The notes beneath the pieces are model-generated. The model searched no databases and had not been told where the DNA came from. It worked only from the letters and a program-made list of their open reading frames with translations. A DNA stretch of 64,000 nt from Mucilaginibacter sp. OK283 (GTDB lineage: Bacteria; Bacteroidota; Bacteroidia; Sphingobacteriales; Sphingobacteriaceae): positions 1 through 64,000 of the forward strand of contig NZ_FODR01000014.1 of assembly GCF_900110415.1 (NCBI RefSeq), written 5' to 3'. Below are positions 26,109 through 35,504 of the stretch, in pieces (position 1 is the first letter of the stretch; each line of letters opens with the position of its first letter). The position numbers and the translations under genes were made by a program.

Positions 26109-26996
26109 TCAATGCCCAGACACCGCCCTGTAATCAGACGGGGACATGCCTGCATGTTTTTTGAAGTATTTGCCAAAGGAGGATTGATCGGGGAAATGGA
26201 TATCCTCGGCTACACGGGCTATGCTTACATCGTGGTTTCTTAATAATACTTTGGCCTCCAGTATTACCGCGTCATCTATCCATTCGCCGGCGGTTCTGCC
26301 GGTAACTTCTTTAACGGTTTCTGTTAAATGTTTGGGGGATACATACAGTGCATCGGCATAATACTGCACATTACGATGTTCTTTATAGTGATGAAAAACC
26401 AGTTCCTGGAAAAGTACGTTCAGTTCCTGTTTCCGGGTTTGCTTGCCTTTTATGATGATGTGCTGCTTTTCGTAAATGGCCTGTATTTCATAAAGCAGGG
26501 TCATCAAAATACTCCTGGAAATTTCCACATTGTAGGGATGTCCCTCACGGTCTAATTTTTTTTGTATCAATAAGTAAATCTCCAGTATCATCCTGGCATC
26601 TGCTTTATCGGGATAAATTACCGGGATAGATGCACTTTTAAAATAACTGAACGACTCCAAAAAATGGCTGTTGACGCTATTTTCTGTTAAAAAAGCTTTG
26701 CTAAAAACAACAAAACGGCACAGAAAGTCATCGCTGCTGTTATAAATTCGTAAAACATGAAAGGGGGTCGCCAAAAGCATGGCATCGGGCCTGGCATCAT
26801 AAACCTGCAGATTAACTTCTACTTTGGCGGTACCCCTTGTACAAATACCTATAATATAACCATCCGAACGGTACGGATACTCGCTCAAACTCAATAGCTG
26901 TTTTTCGTCAACAACAAAAAAATCAGCACCGGCCAGCTTGTCGGCGTATAGATCGGCAAATTTTGATAAGCTTAATTGTCCAACCTTACTACTCAT
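26109..26996 (-). CDS. AraC-family transcriptional regulator
   Basis: This is a 295-residue regulator. The N-terminal sensor of AraC-binding type (about 15-160) is followed by a C-terminal double helix-turn-helix (about 195-292), with VQYYADALYVSPKHLTETVKEVTGRT and VAEDIHFPDQSSFGKYFKKHAGMSPSDYR. It lies upstream of the acyl-CoA dehydrogenase gene and divergent from the FadL-like gene, with about 235 bases between the starts. A role in controlling fatty-acid or lipid use is a context-based inference. The effector is unknown. Confidence 0.88.
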   Translation of the reverse strand: MSSKVGQLSLSKFADLYADKLAGADFFVVDEKQLLSLSEYPYRSDGYIIGICTRGTAKVEVNLQVYDARPDAMLLATPFHVLRIYNSSDDFLCRFVVFSKAFLTENSVNSHFLESFSYFKSASIPVIYPDKADARMILEIYLLIQKKLDREGHPYNVEISRSILMTLLYEIQAIYEKQHIIIKGKQTRKQELNVLFQELVFHHYKEHRNVQYYADALYVSPKHLTETVKEVTGRTAGEWIDDAVILEAKVLLRNHDVSIARVAEDIHFPDQSSFGKYFKKHAGMSPSDYRAVSGH

Positions 26997-27182
26997 GTGT
27001 ATATTTAATTATATTTATTTAATTCTTCTATTTTTCAAAAGCTCCCGAAACGCCGAAGGTTTTAAAGTATTTTTTGCCCATAAACTTAAATATAAGCGTT
27101 ATCCCGACTTTTTGACTAATATCTCCGCATTATAGCCCTTTTTTTCTTTTCAATCCAAACTAATTTTATTCCCGATAGTTGC

Positions 27183-27205
27183 CAATTGTAATCCACATAC
27201 AATTG
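27183..27205. promoter_or_regulatory. Perfect palindrome upstream of the FadL-type gene, operator candidate
   Basis: CAATTGTA (27183-27190), 7 bases, TACAATTG (27198-27205): a perfect 8-bp inverted repeat ending 25 bases before the ATG at 27231. The position suits a repressor or activator site overlapping the promoter; no TAnnTTTG box was found here. Confidence 0.45.
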
Positions 27206-27230
27206 CCTATTATAAACCAATTATATTTTT

Positions 27231-28454
27231 ATGAGAAAAGTATTACTATTGATGCTTATTGTATCGCCGCTGATGGCTTTTTCCCAGGGTTTCCAGGTAA
27301 ACCTGGAGGGGCAAAAGCAAATAGGTATGGGCCATACCGGGGTGGGAACCTTACAGGATGGCGCTTCTGTATTTTTTAACCCGGGTGCAGTAGCCATGCT
27401 GCCAGAAAACTACATACAGGGCGGCATAAGCCCGTTATTTTTCAAATCTGATTTTAACCCGGCCGGCACATCAACGCAAAACAGAACCTCCAATAAGATT
27501 GCAACCCCGTTCGAGTTTTACGCGGTTTGGGGGCCCAAATCGTCTTTTTGGAAATTAGGGCTTGGTGTTTATACCCCCTTTGGCGGTTTAACCGATTGGG
27601 GTAACACCTGGCAGGGCAAATACGTGCTGGAGAGCCTTAATTTGAAAGCTATTTATTTTCAGCCTACGCTAAGCATTAAGCTGGCCGACTTCCTGAGTAT
27701 TGGCGGCGGTTTTGTTTATAACCATGGCAGCGTTGACCTTACCCGCGCCATACCCCTGGCAAACAGCTCCGGCGAACCCGGCCAGGCCGAATTGAAAGGT
27801 AGCGGAAAAGGTTACGGATGGAATGCCGGCATCTACATTAAAACAGAATCGGGCATAACCGTCGGGATAACCCACCGTTCGCGGGTAAATACCACTATTT
27901 CCAATGGTAATGCTATTTTTAAAGTACCTGCATCAATACAAAGTAGTTTCCCGCAGCCAAATACATTTACTTCAACCATACCATTACCGGCCACCAATTC
28001 TATCGGCTTCGGTTTTTACCCTTGCAGTAAATGGATACTGGCGCTTGATGTTAACCTGGTTAACTGGGATGCCTATAAAACATTATCATTTGATTATAAA
28101 ACCAATACAGCAGCTTTACAGGATACACACTCGGCCAGGAATTACCAGCAGGCTGTTAGCCTGCGCGGCGGTGCACAATACAAAGCTACCGATAAACTTG
28201 CCCTGCGTTTTGGCGGAGGCTATGCCAGCACCGCTGTTGCAGATGGTTATGTAACACCCGAAGCGCCTGATGCTAACCGCGTTTATGGTACGCTGGGCTT
28301 AGGTTATACATTGGCCAAACACCTTGATATAGATATCTCCTTTGAGTATGAACACCTGATGCAGCGTACCCAAACCAATATCGAATCGCAGCTATCGGGA
28401 ACATTTAAAACAGATGTATACATTCCTGGTATCTCATTGGCTTATCACTGGTAA
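27231..28454 (+). CDS. FadL/TodX-type outer-membrane hydrocarbon/fatty-acid channel
   Basis: The 407-residue outer-membrane protein has a signal peptide (about 1-19, AFSQ). The N-terminal hatch region typical of OMPP1/FadL/TodX contains GQKQIGMGHTGVGTLQDGASVFFNPGAVAML. Beta strands end in ISLAYHW. It should pass long-chain fatty acids or other hydrophobic molecules across the outer membrane to the enzymes encoded on the other strand. The SGNH lipoprotein gene follows after 19 bases, probably as an operon. Confidence 0.92.
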   Translation: MRKVLLLMLIVSPLMAFSQGFQVNLEGQKQIGMGHTGVGTLQDGASVFFNPGAVAMLPENYIQGGISPLFFKSDFNPAGTSTQNRTSNKIATPFEFYAVWGPKSSFWKLGLGVYTPFGGLTDWGNTWQGKYVLESLNLKAIYFQPTLSIKLADFLSIGGGFVYNHGSVDLTRAIPLANSSGEPGQAELKGSGKGYGWNAGIYIKTESGITVGITHRSRVNTTISNGNAIFKVPASIQSSFPQPNTFTSTIPLPATNSIGFGFYPCSKWILALDVNLVNWDAYKTLSFDYKTNTAALQDTHSARNYQQAVSLRGGAQYKATDKLALRFGGGYASTAVADGYVTPEAPDANRVYGTLGLGYTLAKHLDIDISFEYEHLMQRTQTNIESQLSGTFKTDVYIPGISLAYHW

Positions 28455-28473
28455 TTCTTAAAGAAATTAATAC

Positions 28474-29793
28474 ATGAAAACACTTAAACAGCATATTTAT
28501 ATTATTGCAGGGTTACTTTTATTAGGCGCCTGCAAGCCCGAGATCCATACACCAAAACCGGTTGCCGGCTCGGCCGATTTCTCGAGGTACATATCGGTGG
28601 GCAATTCGCTTACAGCAGGCTATGCCGATGGTGGCTTATACCTTGCAGGGCAACAGGTATCCTACCCCAGCATTATTGGTAAACAAATGCAGGCTGTGGG
28701 TGGCGGAACGTTTACCCAGCCATTGTTTAGCACCGCGCAGGCAAACGGATCGGGCTATTTATCATTAACCGGGTTTAACGCCGACGGTACACCAATAACC
28801 ACAGCGGTTACCTCAAACCTGGGTATCCGTGGCCAGGTAACTGTTCCTGGTTTTGGCAATGTTATTTTATATACCAAATACTCGGGCGATATTAATAACT
28901 ACGGTGTACCGGGTATTAAACTGTTGCACATCACCTATGCACCTTATGGCAACCTTAACGGATATTTTGAACGCCTGCTACCCGGAAACCCGCCAACAAA
29001 CTCGACCACCTATCTTGATTTTGTTACGGCGAAACCATTTACCTTTTTCTCAAACTGGCTGGGTAACAATGATGCTTTAAGTTATGCAACATCGGGCGGT
29101 GCCGGAGATGTACTGACAGATAAGAATACCTTTGCTTATTTGTATAATGTATTGATAACTACCCTAACCTCCAAAGGCCAAAAAGGCGTAGTTGCGACGA
29201 TACCCGATGTAACTTCGATACCCTATTTTAATACCATCACCGTATCGGCAATACTGGCCGGAGTTCAAAAAGCGAATCCCGCAGTGCAGGCCCTGTATAT
29301 TAAAGCACTGGTTTCGGGTAGTACATATGCACCACGCGCGGCAACAGCCAGTGACCTTATTGTACTCACCTTCCCTACAAGTAAAATTGGCCAGCCGGTT
29401 GCAACGCCTTTTGGCAACCTGCCTTATGGCTTAACCCCTTATACGCCCATAGACAACCAATATGTGCTTGATGAAAAAGAAATTGCCCTTACCGAAGACT
29501 ATGTTACATCATACAACAATACAATAAAAACGATAGCCGCAGCAAAAGGCCTGGCTATTTTTGACGCCTACACTTTTTTGCGGAATATAAAACAGAACGG
29601 ACTGGTTGTAGATGGCGTAAGTGTTAATTCCAATTATATAAGCGGTGGCCTGTTTTCGCTGGACGGGGTACACCTTACACCACGCGGTTACGCTATAGTA
29701 GCCGATGAATTTATCAAAGCCATTAATGACAAATACAATTCGTCTATCCCGCGGGTAAACATATCTGATTATAACGGGGTGAAATTCCCTTGA
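28474..29793 (+). CDS. SGNH/GDSL-type hydrolase lipoprotein
   Basis: This is a 439-residue lipoprotein (lipobox LLGAC, C20). The SGNH blocks are ISVGNSLTAGYADGG (nucleophile S45), NWLGNNDAL (block III-like Asn) and SLDGVHLTPRGYAIVADEF (D397, H400). This is an esterase/lipase architecture placed at the cell envelope. Joined to the FadL-type channel gene, it probably frees fatty acids from esters for uptake; that role is inferred. It ends before a strong bidirectional terminator. Confidence 0.88.
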   Translation: MKTLKQHIYIIAGLLLLGACKPEIHTPKPVAGSADFSRYISVGNSLTAGYADGGLYLAGQQVSYPSIIGKQMQAVGGGTFTQPLFSTAQANGSGYLSLTGFNADGTPITTAVTSNLGIRGQVTVPGFGNVILYTKYSGDINNYGVPGIKLLHITYAPYGNLNGYFERLLPGNPPTNSTTYLDFVTAKPFTFFSNWLGNNDALSYATSGGAGDVLTDKNTFAYLYNVLITTLTSKGQKGVVATIPDVTSIPYFNTITVSAILAGVQKANPAVQALYIKALVSGSTYAPRAATASDLIVLTFPTSKIGQPVATPFGNLPYGLTPYTPIDNQYVLDEKEIALTEDYVTSYNNTIKTIAAAKGLAIFDAYTFLRNIKQNGLVVDGVSVNSNYISGGLFSLDGVHLTPRGYAIVADEFIKAINDKYNSSIPRVNISDYNGVKFP

Positions 29794-29887
29794 TACAGTT
29801 GGCGGTTTTCGGTCGGCAGTACGCAATTTACAGTTTGCCAGCTGGGGAACATCTAATAGGCGTTCGATAAACCACCATTACTTATGC

Positions 29888-29933
29888 AAAAACAGGATAA
29901 GCTACTCATATACGGGTAGCTTATCCTGTTTTT
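29888..29933. terminator. Bidirectional terminator between convergent genes
   Basis: An 18-bp perfect inverted repeat with a 10-base loop: the A5 start plus CAGGATAAGCTAC pairs with GTAGCTTATCCTG plus T5. It serves the SGNH gene (+) and the patatin gene (-), overlapping the last two bases of the latter. Confidence 0.9.
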
Positions 29934-30741
29934 ACTTTTTTTGTCCCTGGATTAACTCTTTCAATTTTTCGTTGCCATTAATAGCTTTTAATCCTTCTTC
30001 GTAGCCTATCATATAAATTTCGTCCATCGCATCAGTGTCAAAAATACCGTAGCCACCTAAATTATGTGGTTCAATAACTATATCGCACAGCATTTTCCGC
30101 GCACTGAGGCTTGAATTGATGGTTATCATAGCGGCCCTATCAACCAGGTTGCCGAATGACTTAATGCTGCTAACCACTGGTAAATGATTACAGGACGAGC
30201 CAATGATCAGGTCGCAATTGCCCACTAATGGCTCAACCGGAAAGTTATTGAGTATCCCTCCATCTACATACATATGGTTGTTAATTGTAATAGGCGCAAA
30301 AATACCTGGCAGGCAGCACGACGCCAAAATTGCCGTATCCAGCTCGCCATCGGTAAAATAAACCAATTTTGCTTCACCCAGATCGACGGCCGAGATTGTA
30401 ACATGGGTTTTGAGATTTTGAAAAGAATTATGCGGAATAAATTTAGATATCAAAAAACGGGCCTTTAAAATCGAAATTAAACCATGACTGCCAAAAGCAG
30501 GGCGCAGCAATTTAAGCAGGCTATTTTCTTTTAACATGCGTAATATTTCTTGCGGGGCATATCCCTCGGCAAAAAAAGCTGCGGCTATTGCCCCGGCGCT
30601 TGTGCCGGATATATGCGAGAATTTAATGCCTTGATCGGTAAGCGCTTGTAACACCCCTAAGTGAGACACACCTCTTACGCCGCCACCTGAAAGTGCCAAT
30701 CCAATTTTTTTTTCCTTATATTGATCGATACGTGGATCCAT
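29932..30741 (-). CDS. Patatin-like phospholipase
   Basis: This is a patatin/RssA-type Ser-Asp hydrolase. The oxyanion motif LALSGGGVRGVSHLG is followed by the nucleophile elbow ISGTSAGAIAAAF and the catalytic Asp in YVDGGILNNFPVEP. It lacks a signal peptide, so it is likely cytoplasmic or membrane-associated, cleaving acyl chains from lipids. The frame is open upstream to a TTG at 30774, but that codon lies in a -7 box (30779-30772). The ATG at 30741 is therefore preferred over the one at 30765. Confidence 0.88.
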   Translation of the reverse strand: MDPRIDQYKEKKIGLALSGGGVRGVSHLGVLQALTDQGIKFSHISGTSAGAIAAAFFAEGYAPQEILRMLKENSLLKLLRPAFGSHGLISILKARFLISKFIPHNSFQNLKTHVTISAVDLGEAKLVYFTDGELDTAILASCCLPGIFAPITINNHMYVDGGILNNFPVEPLVGNCDLIIGSSCNHLPVVSSIKSFGNLVDRAAMITINSSLSARKMLCDIVIEPHNLGGYGIFDTDAMDEIYMIGYEEGLKAINGNEKLKELIQGQKK

Positions 30742-30771
30742 TATATTTTTTTTACGTGCCTTCATCAGTGC

Positions 30772-30779
30772 CAAAGGTA
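30772..30779 (-). promoter_or_regulatory. Possible -7 box of the patatin gene
   Basis: TACCTTTG on the minus strand is identical to the -7 boxes of tandem promoters 1 and 3. No clear -33 TTTG lies at 19-21 bases upstream. Confidence 0.4.
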
Positions 30780-30958
30780 TCTGAGGGCCCCAATTCGCAT
30801 TTTACTTTAATTCAAATAAGGTTAAAAAATTCGTCAAATCATATTTTAATATGTTTTAAACTGACCGGCAAAATACTATGCACGATAACAAAACCGTCTA
30901 AAACGGAATTTTGAACATATTAAGGATTATGTAGCTTTGAGAAAAATGTTATCATCGG

Positions 30959-31291
30959 TTAGCGCCTGGGCCGTTTAGCCCGTTGAGTTTTTGAACCCTG
31001 ATCGGGTTTCCTGGAAAACGGCCTTGCGGGTTCTTGTTTTTGTGACGTTTCGTTCCCGGTGAGTCTTACACTTATCGTCCGGCCGTCAATAACGATACCG
31101 TCCAGCGCTTCAATTGCTCTTTTTGCACCAGCGGGATCAAGCACTGTTACAAATCCAAAACATCTACTTTCATTCGTTTCCTGATCACGGACAATTGTGA
31201 GCGTTCCTACAGTGCAATAAGTTGTAAAGAGTTCTAATAAGCTGATCTCGTCCATTTCGCGTGAAAAGCCTACCACAAATAATTTAGCCAT
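30959..31291 (-). CDS. Small RRM RNA-binding protein
   Basis: This is a 110-residue protein with one RNA recognition motif: RNP2 LFVVGF (4-9) and RNP1 RCFGFVTV (43-50), with the aromatic positions conserved. An Arg/Lys-rich disordered tail follows (81-110). Such proteins are common in Bacteroidota, where they bind RNA in the cytoplasm; targets are mostly unknown. The ATG at 31291 (MAKLFVVGF) starts at the first RRM strand and is preferred over one 48 bases upstream. It is monocistronic. Confidence 0.9.
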   Translation of the reverse strand: MAKLFVVGFSREMDEISLLELFTTYCTVGTLTIVRDQETNESRCFGFVTVLDPAGAKRAIEALDGIVIDGRTISVRLTGNETSQKQEPARPFSRKPDQGSKTQRAKRPRR

Positions 31292-31511
31292 AGGGTTAAA
31301 GATAATCGATAAAATGTTAAAGTAGCGCGGCTTTTGCATATTTATTTAGGAGGCTACTGTTACCCCCCATGTAGCACCACCTGGCCGTTCCGGCTTAGGA
31401 AATTTGGCTAAGCCACACAAAACAAATTAAAAATAATTATAACTATTCTTCAACTAAACACATAGCTTTATCTTTTGAATAACCTGCTTATTTCAAATCA
31501 TTTATAAACCT

Positions 31512-34187
31512 ATGTTAAAAGTTTCCTTCAGTTTTTTATTTGTTTTTGCTTTTTTAGCTATGTCCGGCTACTTAACCGGTACCATTTTTCAACAAGAACA
31601 AGGGCGGCCTAAGCCCGCGTTGCCTCATCAAAAAACGGCTGCCGGTGGCCCGCAACCGGATTCTTTACATTGGCCGGCCGGTTTAACCGTGAACACATTT
31701 GCTGGGCCCGACCTTACGCCAAGTCCTGCCTGTATCGCAACGGCGCCTACCGGCGAGGTATTTGTTGGTATAGATATGATTGGCTCATTAGGTAAAACCC
31801 CCGGCAAAGGAAAAATTTTGAGGCTGGTTGATAGCGATAACGACGGCAAGCCGGATAAGCATACCGATTTTGCCGAAGTGGACGATCCGCGGGGGATACT
31901 GGTAATGGGCGACCAGGTTTTTGTTATGCATACCGTTTTTAGTAAAGAAACAGGTAAAGCAACCGGAATGAACCTGGAAGTTTTTGAAGATAAAGACCGG
32001 GATGGCATTGCCGATGGGCCACCCAAACCGCTTATTGAGCATATAAGCAATGCGCACATGCTGGCCGAACGGGGCACAGACCATGCCACCAACGGTATCC
32101 GGATGGGTATTGACGGATGGATTTATATTGCTGTAGGCGACTTTGGCTTTCATGACGCCATTGACCGCAGCGGCAAAAAACTGACAATGCTGGGTGGTGG
32201 TATTGTACGGGTACGGCCAGATGGAACCGAGATGGAAATTTACACCCACGGAACCCGTAACATTTATGATGTAGCCATTGACCCTTATATGAATATTTTT
32301 ACAAGGGATAATACCAATGATGGCGGCGGGTGGAACATTCGTTTTTCTCACCATATTCAATCGGCCGAGTATGGCTACCCTGTATTATTTCAGCATTTTA
32401 CCGATGAGATATTGCCAGCCCTTGTTGATTTGGGTGGAGGATCGGGCACCGGTTCTTTATTTATGGACGAACCAACCTGGCCTGAAAAATACAATCATGT
32501 GCCCATGACAGCCGACTGGGGGCGAAGTGAATTGTATATCAACCGGTTAACACCCGATGGTGCCAGTTTTCAGCAAAAAGAAGAGGAATTTATATCGTTG
32601 CCGCAAATTACAGACCTGGATGTAGATGGTTCGGGGCGGCTCTATCTTTCGGCATGGGATGGTGCAGGTTACTCGGGCGATCCGGCCAAAGGTTACGTGG
32701 TAAGGGCGATACCCAATAATTGGAGCTACAAAGCTTTTCCCGACCTTAAAGCTGCTTCAACAAGCGAGTTGGCCGCTTACCTGAAATCGGCCAGTGCGGT
32801 TACAAGGCTAAATGCCTCCCAGGAATTAATTACCCGGCCTGCTGACGAGGCCGGGAGGCTCTCGCTGGCTATTGCTACTGATGCTACCCTGCCATTATAT
32901 GCCCGTGTAGCAGGTTTGTTCACGTATGCCCAGGCAACCCGTGAAAAAGGGGTGCCAGCATTGGTACAATTATCGGGCGATAGCAGATTAAAGGAATTTG
33001 CCTTAAGGGCAATGGCCGACAGGAAACGGAGCATAAAACAAATACCTTTGGAGCCCTTTTTAGCCGGCCTGAAAGATCCTTCTGAACGCGTAAGGGCAGC
33101 GGCTATTGTAGGATTGGGCCGACTTGACAACCTGGTAGCAGCACAGCCATTGTTAGCTACGCCTGTTCCTGCAAGTTTTGTGGCACCCGGCAAGAATGAG
33201 GAAGGCCCACATGCCAAACCTAATTCTGCAATTATTCCGGCGCATTTAACAGTAAGGGCGCTTGTTAATTTAAACGCGGTTGATGATTGTGTTAAGGCTG
33301 TTGGTACCGCACATGCCACCCTGGCGCTATGGGCTTTAAGGTATATGTATGATACCAAAGCGGTTGATGGTTTAATAGCGTCGTACTCAACAGTTAAGGA
33401 TGAAAAAACAAAAAAGCAAATACTGGTAACCCTTTCACGCCTGTACAAAAAAGAAGCTGATTATGATGCTTCCTGGTGGTGGGGCACAAGACCAGATTCG
33501 CACGGGCCAATTTATAAGGGTGTAAGCTGGGATGGCTCAACCCGGATCGAGCGGTTTTTAAAAACTGAATGGACAAAATCGGGCCCGAAAGGAAAACAGT
33601 TTTTTGCAGATTTAAACGCCCGCCATCAAATGGGGATTGCGGCGTTTGGCGGCGAAGAAAAAAGTGTAGCCACGAAAGAAGTAAAGGTAGACCTTGCAAA
33701 AATCGTTAACAAGAAAGGTCAGATTGGGAAATCCTCTATCGAGGATATTATGCTGATGCTTGCCAAAATAAAGGGCGACCCTTTTAAGGGAAAGGTTCTT
33801 TTTGCCCGCCAGGGCTGTATAGCATGCCACAGTTTAACCAGGGCCGAAAAACCGAAGGGTCCATTCATGGGGCAGATAGGCTCTATCATGACACGGCAAC
33901 AAATTGCAGAATCGGTTCTTAAACCGAATGCATCCATCTCACAGGGTTTTGCTACAGTCATGATTTCTGCAAAAGGAAACAAAAGCTATATGGGTTTCAT
34001 TACCGAAGAATCGGCCCGGAAAATCGTGATGAGGAATATTGCGGGTGAAGTTTTTACAATTAACACTGCCGACATTTTGAGCCGAAAAGAATTGAAAACA
34101 TCCATGATGCCAACCGGTTTGGCCAATGCTTTATCTTATGATGAGTTTGCATCCCTGGTCACTTTTCTTTCACAACAAAAAAACTAA
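31512..34187 (+). CDS. Secreted beta-propeller/HEAT/cytochrome c protein
   Basis: This is an 891-residue exported protein. The N-terminal membrane signal (about 5-25) is followed by a propeller related to glucose/sorbosone dehydrogenases (about 50-410; IRMGIDGWIYIAVGDFG, THGTRNIYDVAIDP, DNTNDGGGWN). Alpha-helical repeats follow (about 420-650; DPSERVRAAAIVGLGRL). A C-terminal cytochrome c domain has CIACH at 769-773 and a likely Met ligand in SMMPTGLANAL. It resembles the 'PVC-type heme-binding CxxCH' proteins. It probably oxidises a sugar or related substrate in the periplasm and hands electrons to its own haem; the substrate is unknown. No cofactor or transporter gene adjoins it. Confidence 0.85.
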   Translation: MLKVSFSFLFVFAFLAMSGYLTGTIFQQEQGRPKPALPHQKTAAGGPQPDSLHWPAGLTVNTFAGPDLTPSPACIATAPTGEVFVGIDMIGSLGKTPGKGKILRLVDSDNDGKPDKHTDFAEVDDPRGILVMGDQVFVMHTVFSKETGKATGMNLEVFEDKDRDGIADGPPKPLIEHISNAHMLAERGTDHATNGIRMGIDGWIYIAVGDFGFHDAIDRSGKKLTMLGGGIVRVRPDGTEMEIYTHGTRNIYDVAIDPYMNIFTRDNTNDGGGWNIRFSHHIQSAEYGYPVLFQHFTDEILPALVDLGGGSGTGSLFMDEPTWPEKYNHVPMTADWGRSELYINRLTPDGASFQQKEEEFISLPQITDLDVDGSGRLYLSAWDGAGYSGDPAKGYVVRAIPNNWSYKAFPDLKAASTSELAAYLKSASAVTRLNASQELITRPADEAGRLSLAIATDATLPLYARVAGLFTYAQATREKGVPALVQLSGDSRLKEFALRAMADRKRSIKQIPLEPFLAGLKDPSERVRAAAIVGLGRLDNLVAAQPLLATPVPASFVAPGKNEEGPHAKPNSAIIPAHLTVRALVNLNAVDDCVKAVGTAHATLALWALRYMYDTKAVDGLIASYSTVKDEKTKKQILVTLSRLYKKEADYDASWWWGTRPDSHGPIYKGVSWDGSTRIERFLKTEWTKSGPKGKQFFADLNARHQMGIAAFGGEEKSVATKEVKVDLAKIVNKKGQIGKSSIEDIMLMLAKIKGDPFKGKVLFARQGCIACHSLTRAEKPKGPFMGQIGSIMTRQQIAESVLKPNASISQGFATVMISAKGNKSYMGFITEESARKIVMRNIAGEVFTINTADILSRKELKTSMMPTGLANALSYDEFASLVTFLSQQKN

Positions 34188-34262
34188 GCCTGTTGCCAAC
34201 AAGTGCCAGGGTGATTGTTCGGCATGTGATTGGTGTTATTACAACCCTTTTAACGCAAAAAA

Positions 34263-34284
34263 GCCGCTCATGTTTATGAGCGGC
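34263..34284 (+). terminator. Terminator of the propeller/cytochrome gene
   Basis: GCCGCTCAT (34263-34271) pairs perfectly with ATGAGCGGC (34276-34284), followed by TTT, 75 bases after the stop. A-rich flanks also allow function on the minus strand. The remaining gap to 34464 shows no gene. Confidence 0.75.
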
Positions 34285-34464
34285 TTTCGGGTGGACCATA
34301 GTAGAAATTTCAACCAGGTTTATATATGGTTATCACGTTATATGGGGGCAAACAAAATTAAATGTCACATTAAATAAAAACAATAATCATAAAATTGCTC
34401 ATCAGTACTGCTTAAGAGGCTCCTAAATTTGATTTAGAGTTATGTATCGTGTAAGAAATCATTG

Positions 34465-34484
34465 CCGTTAACTTCGGTCAACGG
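34465..34484 (-). terminator. Possible terminator at the end of the exopolysaccharide cluster
   Basis: CCGTTAAC-TTCG-GTCAACGG forms an 8-bp stem with one mismatch or wobble and a four-base loop, 58 bases beyond the stop of the SGNH gene at 34542. The T tract after it on the minus strand is weak. Confidence 0.4.
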
Positions 34485-34541
34485 AATAACAATTAAGAAC
34501 GGAAATATTTGGATGGTACGGTGTATCATTCAGCACCAAAC

Positions 34542-35501
34542 TCATCTTAACACACCGGCAGAAGCATTAACCGCCCGGGCGTTAGCCATAATGGAATTGC
34601 TACCGGAAACCAGGATACCTGCTTCAATTTGTTTGTTAACGTAATTTGAAAACCTGAAAGCCCCTTTTAAATTTAAATGGCCGGGATCGGCAAATTCATC
34701 ATCCCGTAACGGAAAATTATTAAAATCGATAAGTTTAACGTCGCTAAAATATCTATTTTTAATATCCAGATAAATTTTTTCATTGTGCCGGTATTCGTAA
34801 TATTTGTATTGTGGGCTCCTAACCAAAAACAATTTTTTCTTTCGTTGTTTACAATAATCAATAATTTTCCTCAGGTATATCAGGTTAATATATGACAACC
34901 TTGATTTCAAAAAGCGGGCCTTATCTAATTCATGGGTCAAGCTATCGCCCTTGCTTAATGTTTGGGACCGGTCCAATTTCAAATACCCTCCCATCCTATC
35001 TGCAAAATTATAATTAAAAGTTATTGCTTTGAACAAGTTTTGCCTGGCGGATATAGATATACAATTGAAAAAAACTCCACGATCATGTTTAAATAAAACT
35101 TTGATATCTGAGGCATCCATAAATGATGAGTATAACGGGAACATATTAGACATGTATTTATAATCCCAGGTCCAGCCGTTCATTTTTTCATCAATCTGAT
35201 TGTTTGAAAACTCAATCAATACCGTTTCAATTTGGGGATTTTGAGTTATTACTTTTTTAACTTTTTGATAGGTATAAAAATAGGGCTCTGCCGAGTGCGA
35301 CAGGTTTTTTAAACCGGTTATCAAAGAATCATTAAAAGCGCATTCGGGATGCGAATGGCCAAACAATACAATTTTATTTTTTTTATTAATCTTAAAATCC
35401 GAAAATCTATTGACTAGGCAGGCTGGTATAGCAACTATACCACATAACAGCGTTAAACTGGTAAAAATAAAAAGCAAAGTATTTTTCAGAAAAAGCTTCA
35501 T
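34542..35501 (-). CDS. Membrane-anchored SGNH-like protein, partner of the MBOAT
   Basis: This 319-residue protein has one N-terminal membrane segment (about 7-28). A periplasmic domain follows with IVLFGHSHPECAFND (probable nucleophile S50) and a C-terminal DPGHLNLKGAFRFSNYV (D272, H275), the Ser and Asp-x-x-His pattern of SGNH hydrolases. AlgJ/AlgX, PatB and DltD-like partners of MBOAT proteins share this layout and complete acyl transfer outside the cytoplasm. It starts three bases after the MBOAT stop. O-acetylation of the exopolysaccharide is the likely job; the family name is uncertain. Confidence 0.7.
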   Translation of the reverse strand: MKLFLKNTLLFIFTSLTLLCGIVAIPACLVNRFSDFKINKKNKIVLFGHSHPECAFNDSLITGLKNLSHSAEPYFYTYQKVKKVITQNPQIETVLIEFSNNQIDEKMNGWTWDYKYMSNMFPLYSSFMDASDIKVLFKHDRGVFFNCISISARQNLFKAITFNYNFADRMGGYLKLDRSQTLSKGDSLTHELDKARFLKSRLSYINLIYLRKIIDYCKQRKKKLFLVRSPQYKYYEYRHNEKIYLDIKNRYFSDVKLIDFNNFPLRDDEFADPGHLNLKGAFRFSNYVNKQIEAGILVSGSNSIMANARAVNASAGVLR

Positions 35502-35504
35502 TGC

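Noticed and set aside
34126..34377. Plus-strand 83-codon frame containing several cysteines
   Set aside because: It overlaps the end of the cytochrome gene and reads through a terminator hairpin; Cys spacing matches no known motif.
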